The position numbers were made by a program, and so were the translations under genes. Shown here one piece after another: positions 40,668-43,878 of a stretch of 43,878 bases of DNA; position 1 is the stretch's first letter; each line of letters begins with the position of its first letter. The notes below the pieces were generated by a model. That model was not told where the DNA came from. It saw nothing but the letters and a program-made list of their open reading frames with translations, and made no database searches. The stretch spans positions 1-43,878 of the forward strand of contig PGZR01000007.1 in NCBI GenBank assembly GCA_002841405.1, written 5' to 3'. Origin of the DNA: Firmicutes bacterium HGW-Firmicutes-4 (GTDB taxonomy: Bacteria; Bacillota; Clostridia; Eubacteriales; Eubacteriaceae).

Positions 40668-43576
40668 AACGGCTGGCCCGGTTAATCATGCTGTTGATTT
40701 TCATGCTGGGTTGGCCGTCTTTTTGTTATGCCCGCGATGACAGCATCGACTGGACCGCCGAAGAACTGGCTTTTATGGCCGAGCATCCGGTCATTCGGCT
40801 GGGCGTCGACCCGATGTTTGTGCCCTTTGAGTTTTTTGATGAAGACGGAAATTATCAGGGCATTACCTCGGACTATCTGGAAATAATCAGCGCAAAAACG
40901 GGCTTGGAGATGCAAGTAGTTAAGGGACTGACCTGGACCGAAGCCTATGAAAAAGGTCTTCATGGTGAGGTTGACATGCTGCCGGCAATTTCTAAAACGC
41001 CGGCCCGGGAACAATATTTTTTGTTTTCAGAACCCTATTATTATTTTAAGCGGGTTATCGTCGTGCGGGATTCCACCCAGAATATCAGCAGCATTGAAGA
41101 TTTATATCGGCAAACGGTGGCGGTTCAGAAGAACAGTTCCCATCACAGTTACCTGGCCGAATACCCACAGCTTAATCTGAGCCTGTACGACTCGGTGGAA
41201 GCGGCCTTAACGGCCGTTGCCGACGGCACCGAAACGGCTTTTGTGGGAAATCTGGCGACCACCAATTATCTGATTCATTCAACCGGTCTGACCAACCTGA
41301 AGTATGTCGCCTTTGAAGCCGAAAAACAACAGAGATTATATTTTGCGGTTCGGAATGACTGGCCGGTGCTGATTAGCATCATCGACAAAACCCTGGCGAC
41401 GATTACCCCGGAAGAGCGGATCGCCATAAACAGCAAGTGGGTTGGGGCCGAAGTGGAACCCGACTATGGTCCCATTTATCAGGTGGTCATGATTGTCAGC
41501 GGGGTGATCATCCTGATCTGGCTGGTCTCCGTCTACTGGATTTTGCGGCTCCGCCGGGAAATCGATAAGCGTAAGAAAATTCAGATTGATCTGGAAATAG
41601 CCAAGCAGGAAGCTGAGGCCGCCAACAATATTAAATCCAGTTTTCTGGCGCGGATGTCTCATGAGATCCGAACCCCCCTCAATGCCATCACCGGGATGGC
41701 CTATCTGGTCAAAAAAACCCAGGTAACCCTGACCCAGAAAATGTATCTGGACCGCATTACCCAGTCAGCCAATACGATGCTCAGCATCATTAATGACATA
41801 CTCGACTTCTCCAAAATTGAAGCCGGAAAAATCGAGCTGGAGCGGGTCCCTTTTAATCTCGATCTGGTGATCCAGGACGTCATCAATATTGTTTCCTATA
41901 AAATCGAAGAACAGCGGATCGGCTTTAAGCTCAGCAAAGACCCCAAAATACCAAACTGTTATTTTGGCGATGCCAAACGCATCGAGCAAATCTTACTGAA
42001 CCTGATCAACAATGCCACCAAATTTACCAGTGCCGGGGAAGTCTCCCTGGATATCCGGCTGGTAGCCCGGGAATCCAATTTTTACCATCTTGCTTTTACC
42101 GTCCGGGACTCGGGAATCGGGATGTCGGACGAGCAGATCAAAAATCTTTTTGAGCCCTTTGCCCAGGGGGATGCCAGCATTAACCGGCGCTTTGGCGGCA
42201 CCGGGCTGGGCCTTTCGATCGTCAAAAGTCTGGTCGAAATGATGGCTGGGGAGATCCAGGTGTACAGCACCCTGGGGGAAGGGTCAACCTTTATTTTTGA
42301 ACTGTCGCTGGAAAAAGATCAGCAAAAAGAACAGGAATATCAGCAACAGGTATCGTCGTTGTACTTCAATGATATCAAGACCCTGGTGCTGGAAAAAACC
42401 GGCTCAAATATGAATATCATTGACAGTTATTTAGGGGCCTTTGGGATGCACTGCGAACTGACCACCGCCCCGAGCAGTGCGATCAATATGCTGGAACTGG
42501 AAAATGGCAAGTTTTCAAAACCCTTTGATCTGCTGATTCTGGATTATGAAACCCCGGCCGGCGGGGGCTTTAAATTTGTTGAAATGATCCAGAACAACAA
42601 AAAAATCCTGAAAAAGCCCAAAGTCATTATGATGTTGCCGATGATGCGGGAGGACTTATTTGACCAACTGGATACCCAGGGAGTGGATGTTGGCATTGGA
42701 AAACCGATTATTCCCTCGGTTTTATACAACGGCATTCTGGAAATTTTTAGAACCAAGGCCCTGGTTGCCAATCAGGAGTTTAAACAGGAAGATATCAACA
42801 AATACATAATGGCTCACAATTATGGTGTCTTAGTAGTGGAAGACAACAAAACCAATCAGCTGATTACCAAATCACTGCTGGAACCTGTGGGATTTAGGGT
42901 TTGGCTGGGCAATGACGGCCAGGAGGGGATTGATCTGTTTAAGGCGCACCGCAGCGAGATCGATTTAATTCTGATGGATCTGCACATGCCGGTGCTTAAC
43001 GGTTATGAAGCGGCGGCGCAAATCAGAGAAATATCAGCCGATATTCCGATTGTCGCCATGACGGCGGATGTCATCGAGGGAGTAAAAGATAAGTGTGAAA
43101 ACTATGGCATTCACGATTATATCAGTAAACCGTTTGACCCGGAACAATTTGTGGAAACCATAAGTAAAATGGTCAGCGCCGAAATAAGGAATAAAGCCGA
43201 ATCGAACCACCCGAGCGCTGATGAGAACAACCCAATGGCGGTGGTTGCGCAGGTCCTGGACCGGGAAGAGGGACTTCACTATATGGGCAACAATCAGGCC
43301 CTTTATGAAAGTGTTCTGGAAGCCTATTTCAACGAGAATCAGGAAGTCGCTGAAAAGTTGGATCGAGAGATCAAAAATGGGCACTATCGGGAAGCTGCCC
43401 AGACCGTACATAAGGTTAAAAGCAGTTCCGGCAGCATTGGCGCCAAGCCCCTTTTTGAAGTTGCCAAGACCCTGCAAAAAGCCCTTGAAAGCGGCGCGGA
43501 AACGGAAATCGCCAGTGTTCATCCCCAGTTCACTGCGGCCATGAAGCAATTGCTGGCAACCATTAAAAGCAGCTAA
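40664..43576 (+). CDS. Hybrid sensor histidine kinase with periplasmic solute-binding sensor, receiver and HPt domains
   Basis: A 970-residue membrane kinase. A signal sequence is followed by a family-3 solute-binding domain (about 30-255: IRLGVDPMFVPFEF, then ISKTPAREQYFLFSEPYYY), one membrane helix (about 268-292) and a coiled linker. HisKA has SHEIRTPLNAI (His333), and the ATPase has NLINNATKFTSAG, DSGIGM and GTGLGLSIVK. A first receiver-like domain (about 565-690) lacks the acidic pair and looks inactive, although LLILDYE remains. The second receiver is intact (VVEDN, Asp772 in LMDLHMP). An HPt domain with VHKVKSS (His916) ends the protein. It probably relays phosphate from an external small-molecule signal to the HD-GYP regulator encoded just before it. 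Confidence 0.93.
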   Translation: MKRLARLIMLLIFMLGWPSFCYARDDSIDWTAEELAFMAEHPVIRLGVDPMFVPFEFFDEDGNYQGITSDYLEIISAKTGLEMQVVKGLTWTEAYEKGLHGEVDMLPAISKTPAREQYFLFSEPYYYFKRVIVVRDSTQNISSIEDLYRQTVAVQKNSSHHSYLAEYPQLNLSLYDSVEAALTAVADGTETAFVGNLATTNYLIHSTGLTNLKYVAFEAEKQQRLYFAVRNDWPVLISIIDKTLATITPEERIAINSKWVGAEVEPDYGPIYQVVMIVSGVIILIWLVSVYWILRLRREIDKRKKIQIDLEIAKQEAEAANNIKSSFLARMSHEIRTPLNAITGMAYLVKKTQVTLTQKMYLDRITQSANTMLSIINDILDFSKIEAGKIELERVPFNLDLVIQDVINIVSYKIEEQRIGFKLSKDPKIPNCYFGDAKRIEQILLNLINNATKFTSAGEVSLDIRLVARESNFYHLAFTVRDSGIGMSDEQIKNLFEPFAQGDASINRRFGGTGLGLSIVKSLVEMMAGEIQVYSTLGEGSTFIFELSLEKDQQKEQEYQQQVSSLYFNDIKTLVLEKTGSNMNIIDSYLGAFGMHCELTTAPSSAINMLELENGKFSKPFDLLILDYETPAGGGFKFVEMIQNNKKILKKPKVIMMLPMMREDLFDQLDTQGVDVGIGKPIIPSVLYNGILEIFRTKALVANQEFKQEDINKYIMAHNYGVLVVEDNKTNQLITKSLLEPVGFRVWLGNDGQEGIDLFKAHRSEIDLILMDLHMPVLNGYEAAAQIREISADIPIVAMTADVIEGVKDKCENYGIHDYISKPFDPEQFVETISKMVSAEIRNKAESNHPSADENNPMAVVAQVLDREEGLHYMGNNQALYESVLEAYFNENQEVAEKLDREIKNGHYREAAQTVHKVKSSSGSIGAKPLFEVAKTLQKALESGAETEIASVHPQFTAAMKQLLATIKSS

Positions 43577-43686
43577 GGGCGTAACTGCACAATGTGATTG
43601 AGAATCTGTCGGCGTTGCCCTGAGGCTCAAATCGATACAAATTCTCTCATTTCTTAACGGGATTTGGTAGCAAAAAAAAATAGGTA

Positions 43687-43695
43687 TGCTATAAT
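43687..43695 (+). promoter_or_regulatory. Extended -10 promoter of the MFS gene
   Basis: TGCTATAAT is a perfect extended -10 element. The -35 region is A-rich and poor (TTGGTA at 43664 is 20 bases away), as is common for extended -10 promoters. The start codon is 33 bases downstream. Confidence 0.5.
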
Positions 43696-43728
43696 AATCA
43701 CAACTTAAGTATGATGAGGAGGGTAACA

Positions 43729-43878
43729 ATGTTAAATATTGCTTCGCGGATTGATCAGCTGCCAATGACCCCGATGTTGAAGAAGGTGCTGCTGTTAACC
43801 GGGATCGGCTGGATGTTTGATGCGATGGATCAGGGGATGGTTTCCGGTGTGATGGCAGCCATTGGTAAAGAATGGGCC
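43729..43878 (+). CDS. MFS transporter, N-terminal 50 residues (gene runs off the window)
   Basis: ATG 43729 follows GAGGAGGG and opens a frame that stays open to the last base. The visible residues include GIGWMFDAMDQGMVSGVM, the first-helix pattern of sugar- or aromatic-acid/H+ symporters of the major facilitator superfamily (a DxxD/DxxQ-type element in the first helix). The substrate cannot be told from this fragment. Confidence 0.8.
   Translation, partial: MLNIASRIDQLPMTPMLKKVLLLTGIGWMFDAMDQGMVSGVMAAIGKEWA

Noticed and set aside
43034-43765. 243-codon minus-strand frame at the window end
   Set aside because: It lies opposite the kinase's receiver and HPt domains, which have clear motifs; no family resemblance on the minus strand.

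Overview
The window looks like a chromosome segment from a Gram-positive anaerobe of the Clostridia, most likely an acetogen of the Acetobacterium/Eubacterium group. That is an inference from gene content (FdhD for formate dehydrogenase, HydF for [FeFe]-hydrogenase maturation, clostridial ChW repeats, a corrinoid-dependent enzyme family), strong GGAGG-type ribosome sites and moderate GC. No rRNA, tRNA, CRISPR array, intact transposase or prophage gene was seen.

Region 1 (1-16.6 kb) is the standout: a RiPP (ribosomally made, post-translationally modified peptide) locus. The window opens inside a sigma-54-type activator. Then follows one collinear run: a double-length B12-binding radical SAM protein (two complete modules in one chain, with a damaged 5' end), a second B12-radical SAM enzyme, two Nif11-type precursor peptides ending in AAGG plus a 17- or 18-residue core, two more B12-radical SAM enzymes, a lipoprotein of the branched-chain amino acid binding family, an HlyD-like adaptor, a C39-peptidase ABC exporter and a second NHLM-type ABC transporter, closed by a strong terminator. 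Five B12-radical SAM modules therefore serve two short cores that contain no Cys and have no lanthionine-type enzyme nearby. The second precursor arose by a tandem duplication (5846-6260 copied to 6261-6678) that also copied the 3' end of the upstream enzyme gene. Between precursor 2 and the next enzyme lie two mutually exclusive hairpins, one of which buries the enzyme's ribosome binding site.

Region 2 (16.6-24.6 kb) holds a small alarmone synthetase, a GlsB/YeaQ-type membrane protein, a PAS-GGDEF cyclase, and two tandem paralogous serine-hydrolase (beta-lactamase-fold) lipoproteins. Each lipoprotein is preceded by a decayed gene fragment: a Ca2+/H+ exchanger N-terminus and a DUF1214-type C-terminus.

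Region 3 (24.6-34 kb) carries a 7TM-GGDEF protein, FdhD, an AraC regulator overlapping a DMT-family permease, a secreted ChW-repeat/VanY-like peptidase and a large 7TM-GGDEF-EAL protein, followed by a 210-bp nested palindromic element.

Region 4 (34-43.9 kb) contains an aspA-hydF operon on the minus strand with a clear promoter and a terminator inside its leader (likely attenuation), a baeRF-like protein, a serine acetyltransferase, a two-gene signalling operon (REC-HD-GYP regulator plus periplasmic-sensing hybrid kinase), and the start of an MFS transporter. Four proteins in the window make or break cyclic di-GMP, so signalling is a second theme.
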